Shown here piece after piece: positions 17,621 through 26,383 of a stretch of 64,000 bases of DNA (its first letter is position 1; each line of letters opens with the position of its first letter). Location of the stretch: positions 124,001 through 188,000 of the forward strand of contig NZ_JAJQPD010000001.1 of NCBI RefSeq assembly GCF_021228295.1. Reading direction: 5' to 3'. The position numbers and the translations under genes were made by a program. The notes under the pieces were generated by a model. It saw nothing but the letters and a program-made list of their open reading frames with translations. It was not told the origin of the DNA and ran no database searches. The DNA comes from Agromyces humatus. GTDB taxonomy: Bacteria > Actinomycetota > Actinomycetes > Actinomycetales > Microbacteriaceae.

Positions 17621-18481
17621 CTACTTGAGGCTCTTGGTGTGCCAGACGGTCTTCGTCTCGGTGAACGCGGTGATGCGACCGAGCGTCGGCGCTGCCGCGT
17701 CGGCGCCGCCCTCTGGGCGCAGCACGCGCTTCAGCGTGTCGGCCGCGTCGATCTCGAGCGAGACCCAGTCGAGATCGCCGGCGCCGACGAGATCGAGCGC
17801 GTTGACATCGGAGTGGCTCGCGAGCCACGGCGCGATCTCGGCAGGCGAACCCGTGAGCACGTTGACGACGCCCCCGGGGACGTCGCTCGTCGCGAGCACC
17901 TCGGCGAGGCTGATCGCCGAGAGTGGGTACCGTTCGCTCGCCACGATGACGGCCGAGTTGCCGGCGACGAGCGCGGGTGCGAGCGCCGAGACGAACCCGA
18001 CGAGCGAGGAGTCCTGCGGCGCGATGATCGCCACGACGCCCGTGGGCTCGGGCACCGAGATGTTGAAGTACGGACCGGCCACCGGGTTGGCGTTGCCGGT
18101 GACCTGCGCGAACTTGTCGGCCCACCCGGCGTACCAGACCCAGCGATCGATCGCCTCGTCGACCTGGGCGGATGCCACGGCACGCGACGCCCCCTCGGCC
18201 TCTTCGATCTCGGCGACGAACTGGGCCCGCCGACCCTCGAGGAGCTCGGCGATGCGATAGAGCACCTGCCCACGGTTGTACGAGGTCGCGCCCGACCAGC
18301 CGGAGACCGCGCCGCGCGCCGCGACGACCGCGTCGCGCGCGTCTTTGCGGGATGCCTTCGCGACGTTCGCGAGGAACGCGCCGTCGGCGCGGAGCACCTC
18401 GTAGGTGCGCCCTGATTCGCTGCGCGGGAACGCGCCGCCGATGTAGAGCTTGTAGGTCTTCGGCACGGCGAGGCGGCTCAC
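17621..18481 (-). CDS. Half-length aldehyde dehydrogenase lacking the catalytic domain
   Basis: A protein of 286 aa, where normal members have ~480-500. It retains the N-terminal NAD-binding half: KLYIGGAFPRSESGR, then WYAGWADKFAQVTGN and PTGVVAIIAPQDSSLVG. The nucleotide-binding pattern is altered and there is no counterpart of the catalytic Cys region or of the C-terminal oligomerisation strand. The last ~20 residues (FTETKTVWHTKSLK) look evolved rather than a frameshift remnant. It starts at GTG 18481, overlapping the stop of the full-length enzyme by 4 nt. It is probably a non-catalytic partner or regulator of that enzyme, or it binds nucleotide only. Confidence 0.82.
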   Translation of the reverse strand: MSRLAVPKTYKLYIGGAFPRSESGRTYEVLRADGAFLANVAKASRKDARDAVVAARGAVSGWSGATSYNRGQVLYRIAELLEGRRAQFVAEIEEAEGASRAVASAQVDEAIDRWVWYAGWADKFAQVTGNANPVAGPYFNISVPEPTGVVAIIAPQDSSLVGFVSALAPALVAGNSAVIVASERYPLSAISLAEVLATSDVPGGVVNVLTGSPAEIAPWLASHSDVNALDLVGAGDLDWVSLEIDAADTLKRVLRPEGGADAAAPTLGRITAFTETKTVWHTKSLK

Positions 18482-20091
18482 TTCGCTGCTCCCTTCTTCG
18501 CGGGCGTGGCTGATCGCGTGGTCTTCGCGGCATCCTTGGTCTCGATACGCGGCTTCGCCGCTCGTCGCCCAGCGGTGGCGGGCTTCGCCGCTGCTCGACC
18601 GGCGGAAACCGACTTGGCGCCTGTTCGACCGGCGGTGACCGCCGCCTGGCCGACCGGCGCGGGCGTCAGGTAGGCGGCAAGGCCGTGGCGGCCGCCCTCG
18701 CGCCCATAACCCGACTCCTTGTAGCCGCCGAAGGGGCTCGACGGGTCGAACCGGTTGAACGTGTTGGCCCAGATCACCCCGGCGCGGAGCTTGTCGGCGA
18801 CAGCGAGGATGCGGCTGCCCTTGTCGGTCCAGATGCCGGCCGAAAGCCCGTAGGGCGTGTTGTTCGCCTTGGCGATCGCCTCGGCGGGCGTGCGGAACGT
18901 GAGCACCGAGAGCACCGGGCCGAAGATCTCTTCACGCGCGATGCGGCTCGAGGTCTGCACGTTCGTGAAGATCGTCGGCGCGTACCAGAACCCGTTCTCG
19001 GGGATCTCGCACGGCACGCTCCACCGGTCGGCGCCCTCTGCGACGCCGATGTCGCTCAGCTCGCGGATGCGCTCGAGCTGCTCGCGCGAGTTGATCGCGC
19101 CGATGTCGGTGTTCTTGTCGAGCGGGTCGCCGAGACGCAGGGTCGAGAGGCGCAGCTTCAGGCGCTCGACGACCTCGTCGTGGATGTTCTCTTGCACGAG
19201 CAGTCGCGAGCCGGCGCAGCACACATGGCCCTGGTTGAAGAAGATGCCGTTGACGATGCCCTCGATGGCCTGGTCGATCGGTGCGTCGTCGAACACGATG
19301 TTCGCCGCCTTGCCGCCGAGTTCGAGCGTGGCCTTCTTGTCGGTGCCCGCGATCTGCTTCGCGATCGCCCGGCCGACCGCGGTCGAGCCGGTGAACGCGA
19401 CCTTGTCGACGTCGTCGTGGGCGACGAGGTTCGCGCCGGTGTCGCCAGCGCCGGTGATGATGTTCACGACCCCGGGCGGCAGGTCGGCCTGCTGCAGGAT
19501 CTCGGCGAAGATGAGCGCGGTGAGCGAGGTCGTCTCGGCTGGCTTCAGCACGACGGTGTTGCCCGCGGCGAGCGCGGGTGCGATCTTCCACGAGAGCATC
19601 AGCAGCGGGAAGTTCCACGGGATCACCTGGGCGGCGACGCCGTGCGCGCGGGGGCCTGCGCCGAGTCCGGCGTGGTCGAGCTTGTCGGCCCACCCGGCGT
19701 AGTAGAAGAACCACGCCGCGACGAGCGGCACGTCGACGTCGCGCGACTCCTTGATCGGTTTGCCGTTGTCGAGCGACTCGGCGACCGCGAGTTCACGCGC
19801 GCGCTCCTGCACGAGCCGGGCGATGCGGAACAGGTACTTGCCGCGGTCGCGACCGCTCATCTTCGACCACGTGCGGTCGTACGCGCGACGCGCGGCGGCG
19901 ACGGCGTCGTCGACGTCGGCCGCATTCGCGTTCGCGATCATCGCGATGCGCTCTTCGCTCGCCGGCGAGATTGTCTGGAACGGGGTGCCGCGACCCTCGA
20001 CGAATTCACCGTCGATGAAGAGGCCGTACTGGTCGCGCAGCGACAGGATCGCCCGCGACTCGGGGGCGGGTGCGTATTCGAGGAAACTCAT
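18478..20091 (-). CDS. Aldehyde dehydrogenase with repetitive basic C-terminal tail
   Basis: A protein of 537 aa. The NAD(P)-dependent ALDH core shows VIPWNFPLLMLSWKIAPALA, VAFTGSTAVGRAIA, LELGGKAANIVF (general-base Glu), NQGHVCCAGSRLL (catalytic Cys near 290) and EEIFGPVLSV. Placed directly after deoC, it probably oxidises the acetaldehyde released by DeoC to acetate. After the normal end (about residue 480) the frame runs on through three tandem decapeptides of the form (T/S)AGRxxAKx and an Ala/Lys-rich end, coded by repeat DNA. The stop overlaps the next gene by 4 nt. The RBS is a weak GAAGGG. Confidence 0.9.
   Translation of the reverse strand: MSFLEYAPAPESRAILSLRDQYGLFIDGEFVEGRGTPFQTISPASEERIAMIANANAADVDDAVAAARRAYDRTWSKMSGRDRGKYLFRIARLVQERARELAVAESLDNGKPIKESRDVDVPLVAAWFFYYAGWADKLDHAGLGAGPRAHGVAAQVIPWNFPLLMLSWKIAPALAAGNTVVLKPAETTSLTALIFAEILQQADLPPGVVNIITGAGDTGANLVAHDDVDKVAFTGSTAVGRAIAKQIAGTDKKATLELGGKAANIVFDDAPIDQAIEGIVNGIFFNQGHVCCAGSRLLVQENIHDEVVERLKLRLSTLRLGDPLDKNTDIGAINSREQLERIRELSDIGVAEGADRWSVPCEIPENGFWYAPTIFTNVQTSSRIAREEIFGPVLSVLTFRTPAEAIAKANNTPYGLSAGIWTDKGSRILAVADKLRAGVIWANTFNRFDPSSPFGGYKESGYGREGGRHGLAAYLTPAPVGQAAVTAGRTGAKSVSAGRAAAKPATAGRRAAKPRIETKDAAKTTRSATPAKKGAAK
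18538..18636. repeat. REP-like palindrome and 30-bp tandem repeats inside the ALDH 3' end
   Basis: GGTCTCGATACG at 18538-18549 and GCTGCTCGACC at 18590-18600 match the two arms of the element also seen at 42583 and 54334. Between them GGCTTCGCCGCT occurs twice, 30 bp apart. 18547-18636 holds three 30-bp units, each starting or ending with a CTGxTCGACCGGCGG-like block. Because 30 is divisible by three, the protein gains three decapeptide repeats instead of frameshifting. Confidence 0.75.
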
Positions 20092-20173
20092 GAGGTGGAA
20101 CCCTTCGGTTCGGAGTCGTATGGATGAGGGTGGTTCGGTGCCTGAGGAGGCCCCCAGGGCCGTCTCGAAGGGC

Positions 20174-21181
20174 TCAGTCGATGGTGACGTAGTCGGGACC
20201 GGAGTAGTGGCCGGTGGTCATCTTCTGGCGCTGCAGCAGCACGTCGTTCAGCAGGCTCGATGCGCCGAACCGGAAGAGGTGGGGCACGAGCCAGTCTTCG
20301 CCGACCGTCTCTGCGACGGTGACCAGGTACTTGATGGCGTCCTTCGAGGCGCGAATGCCGCCGGCCGGCTTCACGCCCACCTTGTGGCCCGTGGCCAGAT
20401 GCCAGTCGCGCACGACCTCGAGCATGAGCAGCGTCACCGGTAGGGTCGCCGCCGGCGAAACCTTGCCGGTGGAGGTCTTGATGAAGTCGCCGCCCGCGAG
20501 GATCGAGAGCCACGAGGCCCGGCGCACGTTGTCGTAGGTGACGAGTTCGCCGGTCTCGAGGATGACCTTGAGGCTCGCGCTCGTGCCGTCGGCACGGCGG
20601 CAGGCGTCTTTCACGGCGGAGATCTGGTCGAAGACCTGCCCGTAGCGACCGGCGAGGAACGCTCCGCGATCGATGACCATGTCGATCTCGTCGGCTCCGG
20701 CGGCGACGGCTTCGGCTGTGTCGGCGAGCTTGATCTCGAGCGACGACCGACCGCTCGGGAACGCGGTCGCGACGGCGGCCACCGAGATGAGCCCGTCGTC
20801 GGGATCTCCGTGGGCGCCGCCCAGGGCGTCGACCGCGAACGGCACCATGTCTCCGTACACGCAGACCGCTGCGACGCGCGGCGTCGACGGGTCGGCGGGA
20901 TCGGGGTTCATCGCCTTGGCGACGAGGGAACGCACCTTGCCGGGGGTGTCGGCACCCTCGAGCGTGGTGAGATCGACGAGCGAGATGATCTTGTCGAGCG
21001 CCCATTTCTTGGACGAGGTCTTGATCGAGCGGGTGCCGAGCCCGGCGGCGCGCTGCTCGAGGCCGACCGCGTCGACCCCGGGGATGCCGTGCAGGTACCG
21101 GCCGAGCGTCTGGTCGTCGGGTTCGCCGCCGAGCACGGCGAGCGCGCGCTCGCGGGCGGTGACGAGTGAAGTGCCTGACAT
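20174..21181 (-). CDS. deoC: Deoxyribose-phosphate aldolase
   Basis: A protein of 335 aa, splitting 2-deoxyribose 5-phosphate into glyceraldehyde 3-phosphate and acetaldehyde. Class I aldolase signatures are present: EIDMVIDRGAFLAG (Asp), SLKVILETGEL (Lys), the Schiff-base lysine in GDFIKTSTGK, and GVKPAGGIR. It is longer than the ~220-aa E. coli-short forms and resembles the ~330-aa group. It begins 47 nt after the SorC/DeoR-type regulator and is followed by the aldehyde dehydrogenases, forming a deoxynucleoside/deoxyribose catabolic operon. ATG 21181 is the only good start. Confidence 0.93.
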   Translation of the reverse strand: MSGTSLVTARERALAVLGGEPDDQTLGRYLHGIPGVDAVGLEQRAAGLGTRSIKTSSKKWALDKIISLVDLTTLEGADTPGKVRSLVAKAMNPDPADPSTPRVAAVCVYGDMVPFAVDALGGAHGDPDDGLISVAAVATAFPSGRSSLEIKLADTAEAVAAGADEIDMVIDRGAFLAGRYGQVFDQISAVKDACRRADGTSASLKVILETGELVTYDNVRRASWLSILAGGDFIKTSTGKVSPAATLPVTLLMLEVVRDWHLATGHKVGVKPAGGIRASKDAIKYLVTVAETVGEDWLVPHLFRFGASSLLNDVLLQRQKMTTGHYSGPDYVTID

Positions 21182-21228
21182 GGTGTTCGACCTGTCTTTC
21201 GTGTGAGGGGTGAGGCGGTGGTGCGACG

Positions 21229-22173
21229 TCAGCCGTCGAGGAGGTGGAGCGCCGTGGATTCGTCGGTGACGAGCACCGAGCAGAGACGGCTGCGCACGAC
21301 GGCGTCGGCGACGGCGTGCTTGGCGGAGCCGGCGATCACGGCGATCGCCAACTGCGATGCGCGGAGCTCGTCGAGCGTGAGGCCGACCGTGCGCGCGTCG
21401 AGCGCGGGGTCGACGATGTTGCCGTCGGAGTCGATGTAACGCCCCACGACATCGCCGACCGCGCCCTTCTGCACGAGCAGGTCGACGTCGGCGGTCGAGA
21501 GGTAGCCGCTCTCGACGTGCACCGAGCTGTGGTCGGCGGCGCCCGCACTGAAGAGGTACGCGTCGGCCGAGCGGGCGAGGTCGATGACCCCGGCCACCAC
21601 CCGGTCGGACTCGATGGCCTCTTTGGTGGAGAGCTGTTCGAGGATCGCGGGGCTCGGCAGCAGCGTGGCGCTGCCGCCGCCCTTCTGCGCGATGGCGACC
21701 GCGGTCGCGGCGGCGGTGCCGGCTCGACGGTTGAGGCTGACGCCGCCGTTGATCTGCACCACGTTGACCCCCGCGGCCCACCCGTTGCGCAGGTGCTGCG
21801 AGATGTCGAAGAGGGTGCGCCCCCAGCTCACGCCGAGGGTGCGCGGCACGGGGCGCAGCGCGGTGAGGTAGTCGGCCGCGGCCTGGGCGGTGCGCGCCTG
21901 CAACTCTTCGGCCGAGACGACGCCGGCCGACGACACGACGATCGCGTCGGTGAGCCCCCGCTCGTCGCGGAGCCGACGCTCGATCGGCAGGCGTCGAGCG
22001 CGCGGATGCAGGATCTCGATGCGGATGAAGCCGCGCTGCTTCGCCTGCGCGAGCAGCCGCCCGACCTTCCACCGGGTGAGGCGCAGGGCCTGCCCGATCT
22101 CGTCCTGCGTCTTGTTCTCTTCGTAATAGAGTTCGGCCGCCCTGATCGAGAGCAGCTCGTCGATCTCGTCCAT
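21229..22173 (-). CDS. SorC-family sugar-binding transcriptional regulator (DeoR of Bacillus type)
   Basis: A protein of 314 aa. An N-terminal helix-turn-helix (about 10-55: AELYYEENKTQDEIGQALRL and TRWKVGRLLAQAKQRG) is followed by the SorC effector domain (LGVSWGRTLFDISQHLR, VVQINGGVS, and a late AVIAGSAKH). Such regulators bind phosphorylated sugars; in this context deoxyribose 5-phosphate is the likely inducer. The DNA has GGAGGGGC before ATG 22173. It is first in the operon with deoC and the ALDHs, so it probably also controls itself. Confidence 0.9.
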   Translation of the reverse strand: MDEIDELLSIRAAELYYEENKTQDEIGQALRLTRWKVGRLLAQAKQRGFIRIEILHPRARRLPIERRLRDERGLTDAIVVSSAGVVSAEELQARTAQAAADYLTALRPVPRTLGVSWGRTLFDISQHLRNGWAAGVNVVQINGGVSLNRRAGTAAATAVAIAQKGGGSATLLPSPAILEQLSTKEAIESDRVVAGVIDLARSADAYLFSAGAADHSSVHVESGYLSTADVDLLVQKGAVGDVVGRYIDSDGNIVDPALDARTVGLTLDELRASQLAIAVIAGSAKHAVADAVVRSRLCSVLVTDESTALHLLDG

Positions 22174-22311
22174 GCCCCTCCGTCTGGCCCGGCGCCTCCG
22201 CCGGGCCTCGCATTCCAGCGTAGGCAGGTCGAGGCGCATCGGCAACACTCGCGGGTGATCCTGCTCAGATGAGCATCCGAGCGTCGGATGTCGCGCGCCT
22301 ATGCTGAAGGG

Positions 22312-23244
22312 ATGCCACTGCCGCTCGCCCTCGCCGTCGACTTCGGCGGAACCAAGGTCGAGGCAGCGCTCGTCGATGCCCGAGGCGCGCTCGTGGCGGG
22401 CTCCCGCCATCGTCGGCCGACCGGCGCCGGCGCGTCCTCGCCCGAGCTCGACGCCGCGGTGCGCGACGTCGTCTCGGCCGCACTCTTCGCCCGCCCCGCC
22501 GACACGCCGCTCCTCGGAGTCGGCGTCGGCGCGGCAGGCCCCATCGACCTCGAGCATGGCACGGTCTCGCCCCTCAACGTGCCCGCCTGGCGGGGACATC
22601 CGCTGGTCGAACGCACCTCCGAGATGGTGCACGACGCACCCGTGACGCTGCGCATCGACGGACTCTGCATCGCGCTCGCCGAATACTGGGTCGGCGCCGG
22701 CGTGGGCGCCGCGAACATGCTCGGCATGGTCGTCTCGACTGGCGTCGGCGGCGGCCTCGTGCTCGGCGGCCGCGCCGTGCCGAGCCCGACGGGCAACGCC
22801 GGGCACATCGGCCACGTCGAGGTCGGCGGATTCGACGACCTGTGCGCGTGCGGCGGCAGCGGGTGCCTCGAAGCCGTCGCCTCGGGCCCGCGCACCGTCG
22901 CGTGGGCGCGCACCCGGGGCTTCACGGGCGAGACCGGTGAAGACCTCGCGCTCGCCCACGCCGCGGGCGACCCGGTCGCGCTCGCCGCCGTCGAACGCGC
23001 CGGCACCGCGATCGGGCATGCCGTGGCCACGTCGGCCAGCCTGCTCGATCTCGACGTCGTCGCCATCGGCGGCGGCTTCTCGCGGGTCTCCCCCGCGCTC
23101 TTCGACCACGCACGTGCGGCCGTGGCTGAGCGCACCTCGTTCCCGTTCGTGACGCGCGTCGAGATCGTGCCGTCCGGACTCTCCGACGAGGGCCCGCTCA
23201 TCGGAGCAGGGGCGCTGGTGCACCGGCCCGAACTGCTGGCCTGA
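22312..23244 (+). CDS. ROK-family sugar kinase (glucokinase/N-acetylhexosamine kinase type)
   Basis: A protein of 310 aa. The ATP-site motif LAVDFGGTKVEAALVD opens the protein; GNAGHIGHVEV supplies the catalytic His region and CACGGSGCLEAVASG the ROK zinc motif (CXCGXXGCXE). No helix-turn-helix precedes it, so it is a kinase rather than a repressor. ROK kinases phosphorylate glucose, fructose or amino-hexoses. TATGCT at 22300-22305 is 6 nt before ATG 22312, so it is leaderless. It diverges from the deo-type regulator, but a functional link is not shown. Confidence 0.88.
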   Translation: MPLPLALAVDFGGTKVEAALVDARGALVAGSRHRRPTGAGASSPELDAAVRDVVSAALFARPADTPLLGVGVGAAGPIDLEHGTVSPLNVPAWRGHPLVERTSEMVHDAPVTLRIDGLCIALAEYWVGAGVGAANMLGMVVSTGVGGGLVLGGRAVPSPTGNAGHIGHVEVGGFDDLCACGGSGCLEAVASGPRTVAWARTRGFTGETGEDLALAHAAGDPVALAAVERAGTAIGHAVATSASLLDLDVVAIGGGFSRVSPALFDHARAAVAERTSFPFVTRVEIVPSGLSDEGPLIGAGALVHRPELLA

Positions 23245-23268
23245 AGCCCGCGCCCGCGGCCTCGACGA

Positions 23269-24483
23269 TCAGCCGTCGCGCTCGTCCTCGAAGTAGCGCG
23301 GGCGGGCGACCACCGCCCCCGCGATCGCCACCGGCACGGCCGATGCCAGCAGCAGCAGCAGCGGCCAGACCCAGCCACCGGTCTGCTCCGCGAGGATGCC
23401 GACGAGCAGTGGCCCGGTCGCAACCATCAGGTAACCCGCGGACTGCACGAATGCCGAGAGGCCCACGGCGCCCGAGTGCGTGCGCGTGCGCAGGTTGATG
23501 AGCACGAGGGCGAGCGGGAAGAGCATCGGACCGATCCCGGCGAGCGCGACCCACAGCCACGTCGCCACCGTGGGGACGATGAGCAGGCCGAGGTAGCCGA
23601 TCGCCAGCGTGACGATCGCCACGACGACGAGCAGCCGGACCTTGCCGTAGCGCGCCGCCACGACGGGCACGATGAGCCCGGCGGGCAGACCCATCGCCGC
23701 GTACAGCGCGAGCAGCGCGCCCGCCTCGGCGGGTGAGACCCCGGCGAGGTCGCGCAGGATCACCGGAAGCCAGGCGAACGCCGTGTAGCTGTTGAACCCC
23801 GGCATGGCGAACACGACGGCGAGCGACCAGGCCAGCGGCGAACGCAATGCGTGGCGCAGCTGTCCGCGATCGGCTTCCTCGGGCAACGCCTCGGGTGCCT
23901 GGCGTTTCGGGTGCACGAGCAGCGCGATCCACGGCACGAGCGCCAATGCGGCCACGATCGCCCATTCGCCCAACGAGACCCGCCAGCCCGCGGCATCCGC
24001 GACCGGCACCGCGACGAGCGGCGGCGTGAACGCACTGATCGACATCGCGGTCACGTACAGGGCGGTCATGAACCCGATGCGATCGGGGAAGTACCGTTTC
24101 ACGAGCGGCGGCAGCAGCACGTTGGCGACGCCGATCGCGGCGAACGTGAGCGTGCTCGCGGCGACGAGCGTCAGCGCCGAGCCCGACAGCCCCCGCCACG
24201 CGAGCCCTGCGGCGAGCGCGATGAGCGAGACGATGAGCGTGCCCTCGAGGCCGAAGCGGCGGGCGACGAGCGGAGTCAGGATGCCGAACACGGCGAAACT
24301 CAGCGGCGGAAGCATGCCGAGGAACCCGAGCACGACCGGATCGAGCGTGATCTCGGCCCCCACCTGGTCGAGGATCGGCGAGAGCGATGCCACCGCGGTG
24401 CGCAGGTTGAACGCAACGAGCACGATCCCGATGAGGGCGAGAGAGCGCCCCGCCCAGAGCGGTCGGGGCGGGATCGAGGGCAT
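23269..24483 (-). CDS. MFS transporter, CynX/NimT family
   Basis: A protein of 404 aa with 12 hydrophobic spans. The N-terminal AFNLRTAVASLSPILDQVG and the LPPLVKRYFPDRIGFMTALY segment are typical of the CynX (cyanate/2-nitroimidazole) branch of the major facilitator superfamily. Substrates of this branch are mostly unknown. TAGACT at 24491-24496 stands 7 nt before the ATG. GTG 24486, one codon earlier, is an alternative. It is convergent with the ROK kinase, 24 nt apart. Confidence 0.87.
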   Translation of the reverse strand: MPSIPPRPLWAGRSLALIGIVLVAFNLRTAVASLSPILDQVGAEITLDPVVLGFLGMLPPLSFAVFGILTPLVARRFGLEGTLIVSLIALAAGLAWRGLSGSALTLVAASTLTFAAIGVANVLLPPLVKRYFPDRIGFMTALYVTAMSISAFTPPLVAVPVADAAGWRVSLGEWAIVAALALVPWIALLVHPKRQAPEALPEEADRGQLRHALRSPLAWSLAVVFAMPGFNSYTAFAWLPVILRDLAGVSPAEAGALLALYAAMGLPAGLIVPVVAARYGKVRLLVVVAIVTLAIGYLGLLIVPTVATWLWVALAGIGPMLFPLALVLINLRTRTHSGAVGLSAFVQSAGYLMVATGPLLVGILAEQTGGWVWPLLLLLASAVPVAIAGAVVARPRYFEDERDG

Positions 24484-24577
24484 CACGTCGAGTCTATGGC
24501 TCCGACCAGCCACCGAACGCCTGGGGCGGGCGGCTGGGACGTCCACGGAAACCGCCCGTCGCGGGCGGTGCTCGCGT

Positions 24578-25510
24578 TCAGTCGGCCAGGATCTCGCGGG
24601 AGTGGTCGACGTCGCCGCGCATGGTGTCGATGAGGTCGGGGATGTTCGTGAACGCCACCATGCCGCGGATGCGCTCGACGAACTCGATGTCGACGACATG
24701 ATCGTAGAGGTCGAGCTCGCGGTCGAGCACGTACGCTTCGACCTGCTTCTTCGCGACGCCCTCGAACGTGGGATTGTCGCCGACCGAGATCGCGGCGGGG
24801 TACCGGGTGCCGGCGTCGGTGAGCCAGCCTGCGTAGACGCCGTCGGCGGGGATGAGCCCCTCTGACTCGGGCGTGAGGTTCGCGGTCGGGAATCCCAGTT
24901 CGCGGCCGCGCTTGGCACCGTGCACGACGATGCCCGACACCGTCGGAGTGTGCCCGAGCAGTTCGGTCGCGTGCCGGACGTCGCCCTCGGCGAGCAGCTC
25001 GCGCACCCAGGTCGACGACACGCGCCTCCCGCCCTGCGGGGTCACGTCGTCGATGACCTCGACCGTGAACCCGAACGTCGCCCCGAGGTCGACGAGGAGG
25101 TCGACGTCACCGGCGCCGCGAGCTCCATAGCGGAAGTCCCGGCCGACCAGCACGGCCTTGGCCGCGAGGGTGTCGACCAGCACGCGCTCGACGAACTCGG
25201 TCGCGGGAACCGAGGCCAGCGCGCGATCGAACGGCAGCATCAGCGTCGCGTCGATGCCCGTGGTGGCGAGCAGCTCGAGCTTCTGGCGAACGCTCACGAG
25301 CGCGTCGGGGCACTTCTCGGGCGCGAGCAGCGCGAGCGGGTTGCGGTCGAACGTGACGACCGCCGCTTTCAGCCCCTCGGACTCGGCGATGCCGCGGAGC
25401 CGGCTGATGACGGCGCGATGCCCCTGGTGCACCCCGTCGAACTTGCCGATCGTCACCGCCGACGGGCCGAAGCCTGCGGGCACTCCGGCGAGGCCCTTGA
25501 AGATCTTCAC
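24578..25510 (-). CDS. ribF: Bifunctional riboflavin kinase / FAD synthetase
   Basis: A protein of 310 aa that makes FMN and then FAD in the cytoplasm. The N-terminal adenylyltransferase half has TIGKFDGVHQGHRAVI and FRYGARGAGDVDLL. The C-terminal kinase half has GAKRGRELGFPTANL, with Pro-Thr-Ala-Asn metal/nucleotide contacts, and ADGVYAGWL. It starts at GTG 25510, overlapping the preceding membrane-protein stop by 4 nt. It is the last gene of the truB operon, a common actinobacterial arrangement. No FMN riboswitch is visible. Confidence 0.93.
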   Translation of the reverse strand: MKIFKGLAGVPAGFGPSAVTIGKFDGVHQGHRAVISRLRGIAESEGLKAAVVTFDRNPLALLAPEKCPDALVSVRQKLELLATTGIDATLMLPFDRALASVPATEFVERVLVDTLAAKAVLVGRDFRYGARGAGDVDLLVDLGATFGFTVEVIDDVTPQGGRRVSSTWVRELLAEGDVRHATELLGHTPTVSGIVVHGAKRGRELGFPTANLTPESEGLIPADGVYAGWLTDAGTRYPAAISVGDNPTFEGVAKKQVEAYVLDRELDLYDHVVDIEFVERIRGMVAFTNIPDLIDTMRGDVDHSREILAD

Positions 25511-25989
25511 GCGGCACCCTCCCCCGCCGGGCCGGCGGCCGGACGTGCGCTCGACGAGCCCGGCGCGGCGGGCCGATGCGTGGCGAGCCACCACATGCCG
25601 AGCACCGGCAGGACGAGCGGAATGTAGAGGTAGCCCCGGCCGAACCCCGACCACACCGTGTCGTGCGGGAACAGGTCGGGCATCATGACGCTGAGGGCGC
25701 CGACGACGATCACGCCCATGAACTCGAAGACGATCGTCGCCCACGCCACGCGGTACCACACGACCCCGGGGCGCACGAGCGCGATCGTGGCGACGATGTA
25801 GACGACCGCCGCGAGGGCCGACAGCGCGTAGGCGAGGGGCGCTTCGTCGAACTTCGACACGATCTGCACGAACGAGCGTCCGGTCGCCGCGAGCGCGAGT
25901 ACCCCGTAGACGGTGACGAGCACGCGTCCGACGCCGCTCATGCGGGTCGACGGTCGCACTTCTTCCGGGGGATTCTGCAGCTTGCTCAT
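25507..25989 (-). CDS. Hypothetical four-span membrane protein in the truB-ribF operon
   Basis: A protein of 160 aa. Spans are visible at about 20-40, 50-70, 82-105 and 118-138, with a Pro/Ala/Gly-rich cytoplasmic tail. Readable parts are VSKFDEAPLAYALSAL and DTVWSGFGRGYLYIP. It overlaps ribF by 4 nt and lies 25 nt after the small membrane protein at 26015. Similar small membrane genes sit beside truB/ribF in related genomes as far as I recall, but I cannot name a family. Confidence 0.75.
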   Translation of the reverse strand: MSKLQNPPEEVRPSTRMSGVGRVLVTVYGVLALAATGRSFVQIVSKFDEAPLAYALSALAAVVYIVATIALVRPGVVWYRVAWATIVFEFMGVIVVGALSVMMPDLFPHDTVWSGFGRGYLYIPLVLPVLGMWWLATHRPAAPGSSSARPAAGPAGEGAA

Positions 25990-26014
25990 GTCGCTCGATT
26001 CTCTCAGACGCGGA

Positions 26015-26383
26015 TCACGCGGACTGCACGGTCCAGATCTGCAGCATGCGGTACACCATGACGCCGACGGCGAGCGCGGCGACGCCCAGCACGACCGTCG
26101 ACCACCGGTTGCGCTCGAGCAACGCCCAGAACGCGGCGGCCGGCGGCAGCAGCAGCGCGCTCACGAGGTAGGTGTAGAACTCCAGCAGGCTGCCGGTGGG
26201 CTCGTTGCCAAAGGCCGGAGCGAGGATCGCGACGACGAGCTGCACGACGAGCAACACCTCGACGAGCGCCAGCGCACCGATCGTGAGGTCGCTCGGCACC
26301 CGGCCTGCGAGCCCGAGCACGAGGCAGAGCACGCCTGCGGCGACGGCGACGGCGAGCTGCACCCAGGTGAACCACTCGATCAC
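26015..26383 (-). CDS. Hypothetical small membrane protein coupled to truB
   Basis: A protein of 122 aa with four hydrophobic spans (about 5-25, 33-53, 66-86, 95-115). The GTG start at 26383 overlaps the truB stop by 4 nt (GTGA). The sequence begins VIEWFTWVQLAVAVAAG and ends MLQIWTVQSA. No recognised family; probably co-expressed with the next gene as a membrane pair. Confidence 0.75.
   Translation of the reverse strand: MIEWFTWVQLAVAVAAGVLCLVLGLAGRVPSDLTIGALALVEVLLVVQLVVAILAPAFGNEPTGSLLEFYTYLVSALLLPPAAAFWALLERNRWSTVVLGVAALAVGVMVYRMLQIWTVQSA

Noticed and set aside
24511-25600. FMN riboswitch linked to ribF
   Set aside because: ribF is inside an operon with a 4-nt overlap at its start, and no conserved riboswitch core sequence is visible upstream of truB.
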